The position numbers were made by a program, and so were the translations under genes. The notes under the pieces are model-generated. The model was not told the DNA's origin. It saw only the letters and a list, made by a program, of their open reading frames with translations, and did no database searches. Positions 39,674 through 50,875 of a stretch of 64,000 nucleotides of DNA are shown here, piece after piece (position 1 is the stretch's first letter; each line of letters begins with the position of its first letter). Source of the stretch: Leuctra nigra (Eukaryota > Arthropoda > Insecta > Plecoptera > Leuctridae); NCBI GenBank assembly GCA_934045905.1, contig OW203762.1:44665411-44729410 (forward strand), given 5' to 3'.

Positions 39674-42600
39674 GTAACCATTCCATTTTCCTTGTGACAT
39701 ATCGAATTATATTATTAGCAGATCTCCTGTATAATACGATTACTCTGATTTCAACTATTCTCAATTCACAACATACAAAAAGAAACGTTAACATAGCAAA
39801 GCAGCTAAAAGTGACAAAAGTAGTAAACCAAGCAAGATGTTTCACGCTGTTAAACTTTTATAATTTCATACCGTGGGTGCGAGTTTGATACCTTCAAAAT
39901 CAATAAAAATATCAATACAATCAAAGATAATTTGACCCAATTTAACCAAGAAGTTTTCTGTAACTCTCTTTCCATATCGTGTCGCATCGCATACCAGTCA
40001 CTTGATCATGACGGGACATGGCATGCCACGACGAGGATTATGACGTGACATGTCATGCCACGACGAGGATCATGACGTGACATGTCATGCCACGACGAGG
40101 ATCATGACGTGACATGTCATGCCACGACGAGGATCATGACGTGACATGGCATGCCACGACGAGGATCATGACGTGACGTGGCATGCCACGACGAGGATCA
40201 TGACGTGACATGGCATGCCACGACGAGGATCATGACGGGACATGGCATGCCACGACGAGGATCATGACGTGACGTGGCATGCCACGACGAGGATCATGAC
40301 GTGACATGTCATGCCACGACGAGGATCATGACGTGACATGGCATGCCACGACGAGGATCATGACGTGACATGGCATGCCACGACGAGGATCATGACGTGA
40401 CATGGCATGCCCCGACGAGGATCATGACGTGACATGGCATGCCACGACGAGGATCATGACGTGACGGGGCATGCCACGACGAGGATCATGACTTGACATG
40501 TCATGCCACGACGAGGATCATGACGTGACATGTCATGCCATGACGAGGATCATGACGTGACATGTCATGCCACGACGAGAATCGTGATGTGACATGTCAT
40601 GCCACGACGAGGATCATGACGTGACATGGCATGCCACGACGAGGGAAGCGAAGTCACAGAAACTCCCTGAAAGTCCCGGGTTCGAACTCGCGTCGCGGCC
40701 GCCGTGATTGTGGTCTTGATATAAGTCACCTCCACTTCCGAGCTAGCTATCACTTCCCGGTCAGCAATGCCGGATTCTGACGTCATTATCCTCCCGTGCA
40801 GGACGAGTAAGTGGTGGCGCTAGGTGGCGCCGGGGAGGGACGGGGCGGGGGTTTCACTTTGCGGGGGCGCTGAATGAAGTCTCATCTCGGCGGCACGTGC
40901 TCGGGAAGCCGATTCACTCGGCACTTGAGCCGCGAGTCCCCGGCCCCGCGTCGGTGGGGATGCGATGCGAGGAAACTTTGCTCCCCTCGCGCCAGACTAT
41001 GAATAGATCCACACCGTGGTTGTTGTTGCTTGTATACACATCCACGCACGCCGGCATGTGTCATCCATTCAGGCCGCCTCTCCATGTGCTGGCGTCGTTC
41101 AATAGGCGTCGATCAGGGCGTCGTTACCCACGCAGAAGACCTCGATTAGAACGAAATCGACTTGGGCGTCGAGGATGTCACTAAGGGGGGCTTTCGGTTG
41201 GCGTCTAACATGGCGACGACACCATTGCTTGGCGTCTGATATGGCGACGTCGCCATAGTTTGACGTCTAACATGGCAACGACGCCATAGGTTGACGTCTA
41301 ACATGGCGACGCTGACTATAGGTTGCCGTTGGTTGGCGTCTGATATGGCGACGGCGACTATAGGTTGACGTCTAACATGGCGACGACGACTATAGGTTGA
41401 CGTCTAACATGGCGACGACGACTAGAGGTTGGCGTCTAACATGGCGACGACGACTATAGGTTGGCGTCTAACATGGCGACTACGACTATAGGTTGACGTC
41501 TAACATGGCGACGACGACTAGAGGTTGGCGTCTAACATGGCGACGACGACTATAGGTTGGCGTCTAACATGGCGACGACGACTAGAGGTTGACGTCTAAC
41601 ATGGCGACGACGACTATAGGTTGGCGTCTAACATGGCGACGACGACTATAGGTTGACGTCTAACATGGCGACGACGACTGTAGGTTGGCGTCTAACATGG
41701 CGACGACGACTATAGGTTGACGTCTAACATGGCGACGACGACTATAGGTTGGCGTCTAACATGGCGACGACGACTATAGGTTGACGTCTAACATGGCGAC
41801 GACGACTAGAGGTTGGCGTCTAACATGGCGACGACGACTATAGGTTGGCGTCTAACATGGCGACGACGACTATAGGTTGACGTCTAACATGGCGACGACG
41901 ACTAGAGGTTGACGTCTAACATGGCGACGACGACTAGAGGTTGGCGTCTAACATGGCGACGACGACTATAGGTTGGCGTCTAATGTATAGGTTGGCGGGG
42001 AACATCCAAGGTTTCTCACGTTCAAGACATGATGCAAGGGATATCTGCAGCAGGTGTCAGTTACTTTGTGCTTCTCCAGGGCAGGTCGACCGTGAAACTA
42101 ACAAATCAGATAGCAGGATATTTCTTTTAAAATATCGGTTCTCCGCGCGTTTCTCTCGTCTTGTCACGGTGCAAGAACTCTGATGTATCCTGCGCATCTT
42201 TCCGTTCTGTCCAGTCCGCCACATTCTCGCCCTCGTATGATGTCGAGCACACCGGCCATGGAATGCCTCATTATTCTCCGCTACCGATTTCCATCCAGTA
42301 AAATCTGAAATGTATAATTTCCTGTCCCCGTGTATAATAAGGAAATAAAAGAGTAAACTAATTGCATTATAAATCCACGGCGCAGTATTCTTATCGCCTC
42401 CGGAATTAGCATTTTTCGCCCATTGTTCGCTAATCTCAGCGAGCACGGATTGTGAGCGAGACTTTCTTTCCCTTCAGCTCGAAATCTGATCTGACCCATT
42501 CACTGACGTCACCCCGGCTACCTATCAATCTCGCGTGATGATGGAGCGTGCGGCACGGACATCGTCACGTTTATTATTTCTAAATATAAATAGTATTCTA

Positions 42601-45600
42601 ATTATAAAATTTAGCTAAATAAATCTGTGTCGCACGGGGCGTCTATTGCGCGCGCATAAACGTTTCGATATTCCATATTGCGAAAAATCGCGTTGATTCT
42701 GGAATCCGCTTGGCCCGCCGTGGGTTATATTTTTATCGTGGTTATTATATATTATTTTTGTCCGCGGCGCTGCTATTCGGGCCGGCGTCCAAGCGGGCTC
42801 ATGGCGATCTGCCGTCATTTCCGCCGGATTCGCTCTGCACGAGCTCACGGAGATATTGTTCGAAGCAATGGCGTCGACAATAAGAAAGAGAAAATACCGC
42901 TCGTGATTTTCTATCAGAATGGGGAATAAATCAAGGAAAGCAAACCACTTTGGCTCGAGCAAACTTATTACTTGACTTATACTTATGACCAAAATACTAC
43001 GCTGTTATTCTATTTGGTAAAAAATATATATTTGCTATAAATTTCAAGCAATTGCTATTTTCCGTTCTCTACCTACGAAACATAGTAAAAGTTCCGATAA
43101 TTTATCGTCTCATATCTCGATCGCATTAAAATTATTATTTTGCCAAACGGATTTATGAAGGTGTGACTATCGCTTTATAATATTTAGTCAAGCACGTGAA
43201 CACGTGAGTCGTAGCACGTGAATGTGTGCAGCCAATTAGCAATGCCGCTAATCGCCTTTTCCCGCGCTTCCATCCATTGTAAATCAATCCGCACGTTCAC
43301 GTTCCATACTTTGTTCGAATCTCCCGCGAGAACGATCGAGCCACGGGATTCATTAGGATTGACATGTGATATGACGTAAACAGAACTTTCGATTAATTGT
43401 TGGCGTTTCTTCAACACTTCGCAGCTACTTTGGCTCAACTCAGCATGCTGTGACGTCACTCTGCGATCACTCTCATCAGGCGAATATTGGGCGAGGAGGG
43501 GAGGGGACTCGTTTCATAGAAATAACGTTGACTTTCAAAACACGAAGGGCCTTTTTTAAATTTTAAATGAATAAGATTAGGCAATCGAGCTGGCCTGCGC
43601 CGTGTGACGGGGAGCGCAGTTGGCACACAATTGTTTAATGGCATTTGGACTAATCCGTGAGGCGCTAACTGCACCTGCCCTTGCACGCAGAACATTGCCC
43701 CGAGTTGAAATCAAACATCATTAAACTTTCATTAATGTGTTGGATAAGGGTTAGAGAGGACCGCCCTCGCACGGCATTCATTGAAACCAATAAAACCACA
43801 GACGAAATGAAGTGCTCGGTGTTTTCTACGTCGGATTCATGCAAATACGAAGCAAGCTGCTTGGCTTACCGCACAGAATAGTGATATATAAAGCTTGCGC
43901 AAAATAGCGAGCAGCATTTCCAAGCCGTGGTGTTCATTGAGAAATCAATCCCAAGAAGTATCTTAAATATGGTTTGGAATGTTGCCAACTATGATACTAT
44001 ATGCCCTGTATAATGGCCAAGAACGAGCGAATCATGCGTTCCCGATACGTGCGTAATGCGTCAAGTACAGCACGTCTTCGTATTATGGGTCGTCAGAAGT
44101 GAGTGGTCACTTAGTTTTTTGTCTCGCTTGATGTCAGTATCGCGTGTTTCAGCAATCAATGATTCCTTGTATTGCTTCGATATTTCGACGAAATCTCTTT
44201 TGAATAGGTGAGAAGTCCGAGTGCAACGTAATGTGACATCAGCCTATCAGATGTTCAGAAGTGTGGTTCAATGCGGTTCAGTGTGTGTTGACGAAATCGC
44301 TCTACGCCTCTGTAGAGAATTACTTCTGCTGCGATGTTGCAAAGTCTTGGCAAGGCAGCGAATGCAAGCGTTGAACTCTCGCAATGTTGTTCCAAGTTCG
44401 CCACATTTTTATACGCGTGTTTGTTTCGAATTAGAAATGCGAGGAATTGATAAACACTCCCAGCCAGCCCGCGCGCTCTTGCTGCTATCTCGTGGCCAAA
44501 TCTCCAGTGCGCTTCCGATAATGCCGTCCTCGGAACAATGCACGACACTCACATTTCTAATAATCTACCGTAATTAAGCGGGAATAATTCGAGATGATTA
44601 CCGTGATTAGAGCAAGATACTCCAGCCTATTGTGTGGAGCCGGTTCTCCGCCCGCCCTCGGTTAATTAGTCACGTGGCCTGTCGGTCTGTCTTGCGTCAT
44701 TGTGTACCAAGCAGTGAACAGTGTAATGAGCAGCCAACAATAGGTGCTGTAGCTCGACTCCGCTGATGTCTTATTCATTCAAGACCAAAACAAAGTGCTA
44801 CAAGAAAAGAGTTCCTTTCTGTGGAATCTTTTGTGCGAATTTTCATATTTTTTAAAGATATACATTCGAAACGGTTCACCGAAGATCTGGGTGAAGTCCT
44901 TTCATTTTTTGAAAATGAACCCCGAGACTAAATGCACGGGGGCGAACTTTGTTCTCGACGACGGGGGAAATAATTGTAGTCGCAACCGAGGAAAAACACA
45001 AGTCAACTTCTCATTACTCCTCAACTGGGACACGTCTAGGCTTCGCATAGCAACTGAATAAATTAATTAGAATAAAACGTTGCTTTCACACCCATCATTA
45101 AAATGTCGTTATCGCATCGTCTCGTAAAAATCTATTGACAACATTGTTGTCCGGGTCCTCGGGCATGCGTCGCTGGGTGGGGGGAGGGCGTCGTGCCCCG
45201 AGCTCGGGGACGTGCCGTGTGCCGCTCGGAGCGCATTTGCGAGCTGTTTCACACATTAGCAATTCAAATTCCGTCCGTCGTGTTTGTACCAGCAAGATCC
45301 ACGGCTTGAGGTAAACTCAAGAAGTATCGCGGGAAGGGTGGGGGGGGGGGGGGGGGGGGGAGTAATTAATGAGATAACGTTACGCTAGGCGAACATGTAC
45401 ACTCTATTCATGGCCTTCTTCCGTCTTGTTCTCGCTGCTAATAGTCGGACTTGTCTCGAGTGATGTCCGTCTTGGTGTGATTGCTGCCATCAGCATCACT
45501 GATGACGACAGACCGAATGTGAGTGCCACGCATTGTAGATGGAGCACTCTAACGAACTCCATATTTCCAAGCTCGGTGCGTTTGTGAAGATTTAGAACTC

Positions 45601-48600
45601 AATTTTCTTACTACATGCGAATCGCGCAGGAAAAAGATGGGGAAGGATAAATCTCTCTCCAGTTTTGGAAATGCGGGACACGCTAGCTGGCTGGCATTCC
45701 TCTCCTCGAGCACAAGAAAGCTGAACCCTTTTTCAGTTTTGTCTCCGCCCCGCCTAGGTCCATCTGTCTTCAACCGCGGCTCACACCCTCTCCTCATCGT
45801 CGTCGTCGGCTTCGACATCGACGCCGTGCTCATCTCGCTCAGGAGGCACTCGTATGATCGTGTTCACTTCCATCGCTATTTTATTTTTCATGTTCAAAAT
45901 TGTTTCATGTTCGAACTCCAGGGTTTTATTTTACGACTACCTGTTGTAAATTTGATTGGTTTTTCTCTGCACGACTGAATGTTTCGTGAATTATGCCATC
46001 CTAATGTACAAACGCTTGACAATTAATCTCTGTTTGTACATTCATGTCTATAGAATGTCTCTGCTACTTGCCAGAGATCGTATCTTCAATTTAACACAAA
46101 ACCAAGACAGGAACTGATTGATGGCAATAATTACATATTTGGAAGCAAACGAAATTCGTTCCGCCTAAGATTCCGTAGCAATTATTATTCTAACAACTCC
46201 GAGCAAGAACATGGCTGCTCCTGTAGAGATAGGCATCCCGTCGGACGGCCACCTGATGGTGATGCACTTTGTCAACTTAATAGATGTACGCCTCTACTCT
46301 CTGATGGTTTTTCAACACCTCCATTAAACAATTTACTTTTATGCAGGTAAATAACAATGTACTGTATTGGTCGATTAGGTAACGTTTCATTTTAACAATG
46401 AACATTAACGTAAAATCCTAGTTGCAGAATGTGCCGATGTAACTTTGTTTATGAGCGTGAATGTGATCAAACACTGGATCAGCATGTCTGGTTGGCTCGT
46501 GCTCGGATGCACTTATTAGTTATTACACTTACTCAGTCAGCATTATAAGTACGAATACCGCTTTCTGTTACTGCAACTCCAAACCTGACGTATTCATTAT
46601 GTAGATGCTCGCTTTTTATGAGCTTTTCAAGTACTCGTGTTGAATATGTCGATTGAAATACATAACTCTACCGCCACGCTACACTCTACACTCGATAACC
46701 CACTTCTGTCCTGTGTCAAACATAATTCAGTACCTCAGAGATAGAAGGCTGGAAGTCCATTTCTGATTCTGAGTGAGCTCAAAAACCAGTAATTCAGCCT
46801 TCATCGAATCATGTTTGTAATACATGTCATTGTGTAAGAGAATACTTCAATATAACTTGATTTGTTGACATAAGTTAAATGCCAATTTGAGCTTGATTAC
46901 ATAGTGTAAAATCGAGACAACTAACTTCTGGCCTTCTCTCTGACATACAGAGTCTATTATGTCATAGTATGTTCGTACTATAATAAGCACAACATGAACG
47001 GACAATGAGTATTTGCTATGATTTGACCCGTCTCAGCCAGTTCTGGTAATGGACTGGACCTTCTGACCCTGTTCGTCTTGTGTGCAGAACCTGGAGGAGC
47101 GCGAACGGAAGCACGCGGTGCACAAAGAGCACCTCCACCGCGAGCACCGGTTCCTGCGACGGCGTCTGGAGCAGCTCAACGCGCACAACGCGCTCTCCAA
47201 GAGACGCTCCGTCAGCGAGTGCTCCGTCTCGACCATCTCCAGTACAAATTCCTCCTCCGCGTCGGCGTCTCCGTCGTCCATTTCCGAGTCTGGTAAGTCG
47301 CTCTTCAAGGTCACATCCAGAATCTTCTGCCAAACTTCTTTCAAAGTTACTTCGCTTCTCTACCAATATATCTCCTCTCCAAATCAAATTATAACAACCT
47401 CTAAGTCACTGGTGTTTTGTCGGTTCCACGCGGCTTGCCAGTATCGTGATGGTAGAAATTAATCGGTATCCATGATATCCGTGCTTTATTGGGTACTAAA
47501 AATACGTTTTCTCTCTTCCCCCTTCCCCGCACCGCCACCCCCACGTAAACTTGTGTTCTTGGCGGAAGTGCGTGCGACAAAAGTTTCGTCCAGCGTGCTG
47601 TGTCTACATTTCGATTTTGACACTCTCGGCTCGGGGGTATTCGACCCGATCCCCCGGCCGATGAAAGCTGTCGAATTATTGTGCCTGTGGGATGTGCGTG
47701 CTATTGCCGCCACGCCAACTAGCTTGGACTCGACACTTATACTGGTCAAAGTTCTACTCCACATAATCCATACTCATCATCATATTACATGTACAGCACA
47801 CCCTATAATAACGTTTCATCGGGAACGTACAATTAATTATTTATTCGACCTAGGGTGGCTGTGGCTTACCGAAATACTTCCCTCTGTACCCTCAGCTGTA
47901 TGTAGTGTCAGAAGCTCTATTCTTGATGGAACATGTACTACTTATATAGTTAGCAAAGAATTGGTCCATTCAAAAATATGTATTTTCACTCTTTGAGTCA
48001 GTTGAATTTGCCACACATTTCTTGGACATTTTTAAAACTTGAATATCTTCCAAATCTTAAGCATGGTTGCATCATTAGTTGCAAGTTTCGTCGTCACGGG
48101 CGAGATCAATGCATGGATCCTGGACGCCTATTCATGCCCCATCGCCACCAGTCATTCCCGTGTTCGATCCCCGGGCGTCGCGTGGCGTCGGCCCATTATG
48201 CGAGGAGCTAACATGGCCGCCGTGCCAGTGGTGTTCTGACGCACGTTGCACCGACGCCGTCGGGTCACTGGAGGGCGCTGGAGTATCTGTTGTAGGGAAC
48301 CACCCATGTAAACGCCGGGCATTAGAACTTGCATTTTCTATATTTTTATTCAATATGGAAATTTTTGTTATTTATTGGGTATCAAGCCCGGATTGCCACG
48401 GCCAAGAACATTATTCCGGAGACCCATGTATTACCTGAGGGATTACCTGATATCACCGGAGATCCATGAGGCATGTATTACCTCATCGGAGAAATTCCTG
48501 TATGCTCCTCACCACTCCCGCTCCATCACGCATCATTTCCAAATGAAATCCATCCATGCAACTACCCCTTGCCCGGTACTTGCCTGGAAAGAAGTCCCAA

Positions 48601-50875
48601 GCTACTCGCCATCGACGGAAGAGGCTCCGGGTGAAATCAGTCCTATGCCATGTAATTATCCCGCTTTGTTTGTAAATGCGATCTATTGTCTAGGTTGAAT
48701 ACGCGGATGGTGCAGCAGTGCGTGACGCTGACACATCGCTATCAATGCTTCCGAACAAATACGCTCTGTGAAGTAGCTCTTCCTTTGAAAATGGCCATCA
48801 TGATTACATGACCGATATCGTGATGTGGTGGGAGGACATCGCGCTTCCATGGAACCTCCTCTCTGTCAACTTTGTAACGCTTGACAAGGGGGCGCATGTT
48901 TATATGATGCCCGTCTCACTCAACAATCACTGCCAAGCTAATGTCACTCTTTGGTCTGTTAGTTCCACTTACAAACGAGTTTCGAACAAACGAAGAAAAG
49001 CTATTGCCAGAAAGTTGGATGCATGCTCGGGACAGAAAACTGTAACACGAATAAAAATTGATAGAAATAATCGCAGTTTCGCGCTATCGTTCGTCCATCC
49101 TTTGTCTTGCCTTGACAATGCAGTCGTCTTCGCCTGTAATCATGTTCGTGTACCAAGACGATGCCTGTGTTGCCTGTTGAATCCTGTACACCGACGTCAA
49201 CGCGAGATTCAGTCCCAACTAGCGTCCGCACAGGATTTATAGCCGACAGCTAGAGCGAGGCGTTATAAATGGCCATCGATTTTGTTGACAAAGATAAAGT
49301 TTTACGGCGACAAGAAATAATGTTCTTAAAATGCCTTCAAAAGCGAGCAATGTGTAAATCTTGTCCTTAAAATTTCATCGATGAAATAAAAATATTCCAC
49401 GTCGTGTTGTTGTAGAAATATTCTCCAAACCTCCTTAATATCTTACGGGTTTATGTGACGTAATTAACACTTTCTTTACGGCGCATCATCCTCCACTTGC
49501 TTCAAGTCACTGCCACCTCTACCTCCACTTGCTTCAAGTCACGGCTCACGACCACCTCTACCTCCACCGCGCCGTCCCCTGTCCCATCATGGAGTGTCAC
49601 ATCTTCAATACACCCCGATTCGACGACTAATTAGTATCAAACAGTGAGGTCAAGACATCTCGTTCTTCGCCGAGGAGATATCATTATGTACCAGTAGTTC
49701 AGAATCTCGACGTAGCGAGTGCCCCTCCTATAGGCGGTTGAACAATTCTGTACATCATAAATAGAAGGACGGAAGTCCATTTTCTCGATTTTGCGGTGCT
49801 CACTTTTGGATCGATGTAGATGTAGCTAAGCTCAATCAATTGCCATCTGACTGATGTCAACAAATACAATTAATTGTAGTATTACAGAATACTTCTACAA
49901 ATATGATTGGATGAACCCAGAAATACTGGTTTATGAGCACACCACCTCAAGAATCATTGGAATGGACTTCCGGCCTTCTACCTCTGAGCCTCAGAACTGT
50001 TTCTTTCCCTGCTAACCTAGCCTGCCACAAAGCAAATAGCTCATAGCAAAGGAAGCAGATTTGGCAGAAGTAGTGAGTGTTTGTGTACGTACGTGAGCGC
50101 CCGGGAAGTGTGGGTGACCTTCAAATGAGTCCCTACAGACCTACTGTCACCTCACCTACTGTGACTCAAGGGTGCTGGGCTACTTATAGAATAACACCCA
50201 CCTGCTATTCGACTGTTATGTAAGGGGTATTTATAGACTGGGCTATGTCCATTCGTGTTGGGGAAGGTCTCCAAGAGCATCTGTGTATACGAAAATAATA
50301 CAATCTGAGAAATTATTGTCTCTTCTTTAGCTACAGCTCGACTGAAGTTTACTTTCTTTTTATTATGGTTTTATAATGAATGATCTGTTGCTTCATTTCA
50401 AAATTATTTAATAAACTTGTCTTTTTATGAAGTTGTTAAACTACAACACAGTTGCAATTATAATTATCCAACGATTGCAACATAGAGCTTCTCTTTATGG
50501 GATTTTATGGATTAAATACTGACCAATCATTGTTCCAGCATTTGTATAAATAGTAGTATCGTTTTTACAATAAAAAATATTGCTATTGATTGAGACCCTT
50601 CATCTTGATTGTCAGCTTTGCTGTGGATCAATTTATTGCATACTTTTATAAAATAATGTTTATGGTTTAATATTACAATATTTGGTTGTATTCCCAAAGT
50701 TTTATGCCTAAATTTGTTTATTGCAGATGAAGTGGACGTAATCGGGTACACAAGCAACCAAAGTGACACGGACGACCACAGCAGCGATCACAGCAGTGGC
50801 CAGTCCATCTCCAGTGACAGTGGAGTTGCCATGTCGACCAGTCGCCTGACTCTCTCAGAGATGGAGATTATCTAG
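39559..50875 (+). CDS. Mxd: MAD/MXD-family bHLH-leucine-zipper repressor (MXI1-like), 3' part: exons 39559-39673, 47088-47292, 50727-50875
   Basis: The three exons join in phase (entry phase 2, then 0, then 1) into about 155 residues: helix-loop-helix, leucine zipper and an acidic Ser-rich tail ending ...SEMEII and TAG. Exon borders match those of vertebrate MXD genes as I recall them (breaks before 'AHLR', after 'AKxxIK', and before the 'E(V/I)DV' tail). MXD proteins pair with MAX, bind E-box DNA (CACGTG) in the nucleus and recruit SIN3 through an N-terminal domain to oppose MYC. The N-terminal SIN3-interaction domain and most of the basic region are not in the exons seen, so the 5' part is missing or undetected. 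The introns are 7414 bp and 3434 bp and carry minisatellites and MITEs. Confidence 0.93.
39674..40006. other. Start of MXD intron, plain sequence
   Basis: This is AT-rich intronic sequence between the bHLH exon donor and the first 32-bp minisatellite. No feature is seen. Confidence 0.7.
40007..40644. repeat. Minisatellite, ~20 units of 32 bp (array 1 in MXD intron)
   Basis: The unit CATGACGTGACATGTCATGC plus CACGACGAGGAT repeats with a strict 32-bp period and little divergence (common variants CATGGCATG and ACGGGACATG). Each unit contains a short self-complementary core around GACATGTC or GCATGC, and one TGACGTGA word. It lies 333 bp downstream of the bHLH exon. Confidence 0.97.
40645..41195 (-). 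repeat. Spacer between arrays with a possible tRNA-derived SINE remnant
   Basis: On the minus strand, about 40755-40670, TAGCTCGGAAGTGG resembles a pol III A box and GAGTTCGAACCCGGG a B box, about 57 nt apart. This layout is typical of tRNA-derived SINEs, but no clear tail or target duplication is seen and the A-B distance is long for a tRNA. The rest (40790-41195) is GC-rich with no exon. Confidence 0.3.
41196..41996. repeat. Minisatellite, ~25 units of 32 bp (array 2 in MXD intron)
   Basis: The unit GGTTGACGTCTAACATGGCG plus ACGACGACTATA has a 32-bp period. Variants are TTGGCGTC for TTGACGTC and ACTAGA for ACTATA. The first few units at the left edge are irregular in length and sequence; the rest are nearly uniform. 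Its sequence is unrelated to array 1 although the period is the same and the two are only about 550 bp apart. Confidence 0.97.
41997..46724. other. MXD intron, no supported exon
   Basis: It contains a 21-bp G tract at 45340-45360, and a short hairpin near 45998-46045 (TGTACAAAC ... GTTTGTACA). Open frames up to 129 codons occur on both strands (for example 42057-42446 minus) without splice pairs or domains. Confidence 0.6.
46725..46956. mobile_element. MITE, three-copy family (copy 2, inverted)
   Basis: The ends CAGAGATAGAAGGCTGGAAG (left) and CTTCTGGCCTTCTCTCTG (right) are inverted. Read on the minus strand, the interior matches copy 3 (49744-49998) through TCTCGATTTT, ATGTCAACAAAT, TTACAAACATGATT and the final AAATGGACTTCC. 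It ends about 130 bp before the MXD zipper exon, inside the intron. Confidence 0.78.
47088..47292 (+). CDS. Mxd: MXD exon: leucine zipper and Ser-rich linker
   Basis: The acceptor is TCTTGTGTGCAG and the donor is TCTG|GTAAGT. The exon encodes 68 residues plus one base. It opens [20 protein letters not shown], continues as a basic-acidic coiled coil up to about residue 34 ([13 protein letters not shown]), then becomes Ser-rich ([17 protein letters not shown]). This matches the MXD zipper, which extends helix 2 and pairs with the MAX zipper. GC-rich codon use contrasts with the flanking AT-rich intron. Confidence 0.95.
47293..49743. other. MXD intron, no supported exon
   Basis: Open frames of 174 codons (47472-47996 +) and 144 codons (48808-49242 +) are the longest here, but neither has domain features or splice sites. 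A two-copy duplication of ACCTCTACCTCCACTTGCTT type lies at 49490-49570. Confidence 0.6.
49744..49998. mobile_element. MITE, three-copy family (copy 3)
   Basis: TAGAAGGACGGAAGTCCATT on the left is inverted at the right as AATGGACTTCCGGCCTTCTA. The outer left end is more diverged. The interior contains TCTCGATTTTGCGGTGCTCA and GATGTCAACAAATACAATTA, shared with the copies at 26801 and 46725. Non-coding, about 255 bp, inside the MXD intron. Confidence 0.8.
49999..50726. other. End of MXD intron
   Basis: AT-rich intronic sequence leading to the acceptor TTGTTTATTGCAG of the last coding exon. No other feature is seen. Confidence 0.65.
50727..50875 (+). CDS. Mxd: MXD terminal coding exon: acidic Ser/Asp tail and stop
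   Basis: The acceptor is TTGCAG. The joined codon (G|AT) gives Asp, then [20 protein letters not shown], a Ser-rich stretch ([16 protein letters not shown]) and [10 protein letters not shown] before TAG at 50873-50875. Vertebrate MXI1 ends with a comparable acidic DxDDHSS...S tail and a similar 'E(V/I)DV' start, which supports the MXI1-like assignment. The TAG is immediately followed by GTAAGC, a donor-like site. Confidence 0.92.

Noticed and set aside
40007..41996. Regular 32-bp repeats considered as a CRISPR array
   Set aside because: The units are contiguous without unique spacers, and the host is clearly a eukaryote.
45998..46045. Short hairpin (TGTACAAAC/GTTTGTACA) considered as a microRNA precursor
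   Set aside because: The stem is only about 10 bp and no known insect microRNA seed was recognised here or elsewhere in the window.
47016..47394. Long open frames antisense to, and in other frames of, the MXD zipper exon
   Set aside because: They are shadows of the GC-rich coding exon; only the frame continuous with the helix-loop-helix exon gives MXD residues.
47472..47996. 174-codon + strand open frame
   Set aside because: Intronic, low coding character, His/Thr-rich patches from simple sequence and no splice pairing with the MXD exons.
48808..49242. 144-codon + strand open frame within an MXD intron
   Set aside because: It has no recognisable motif and no splice sites, and lies in an intron of a confirmed gene; likely chance.
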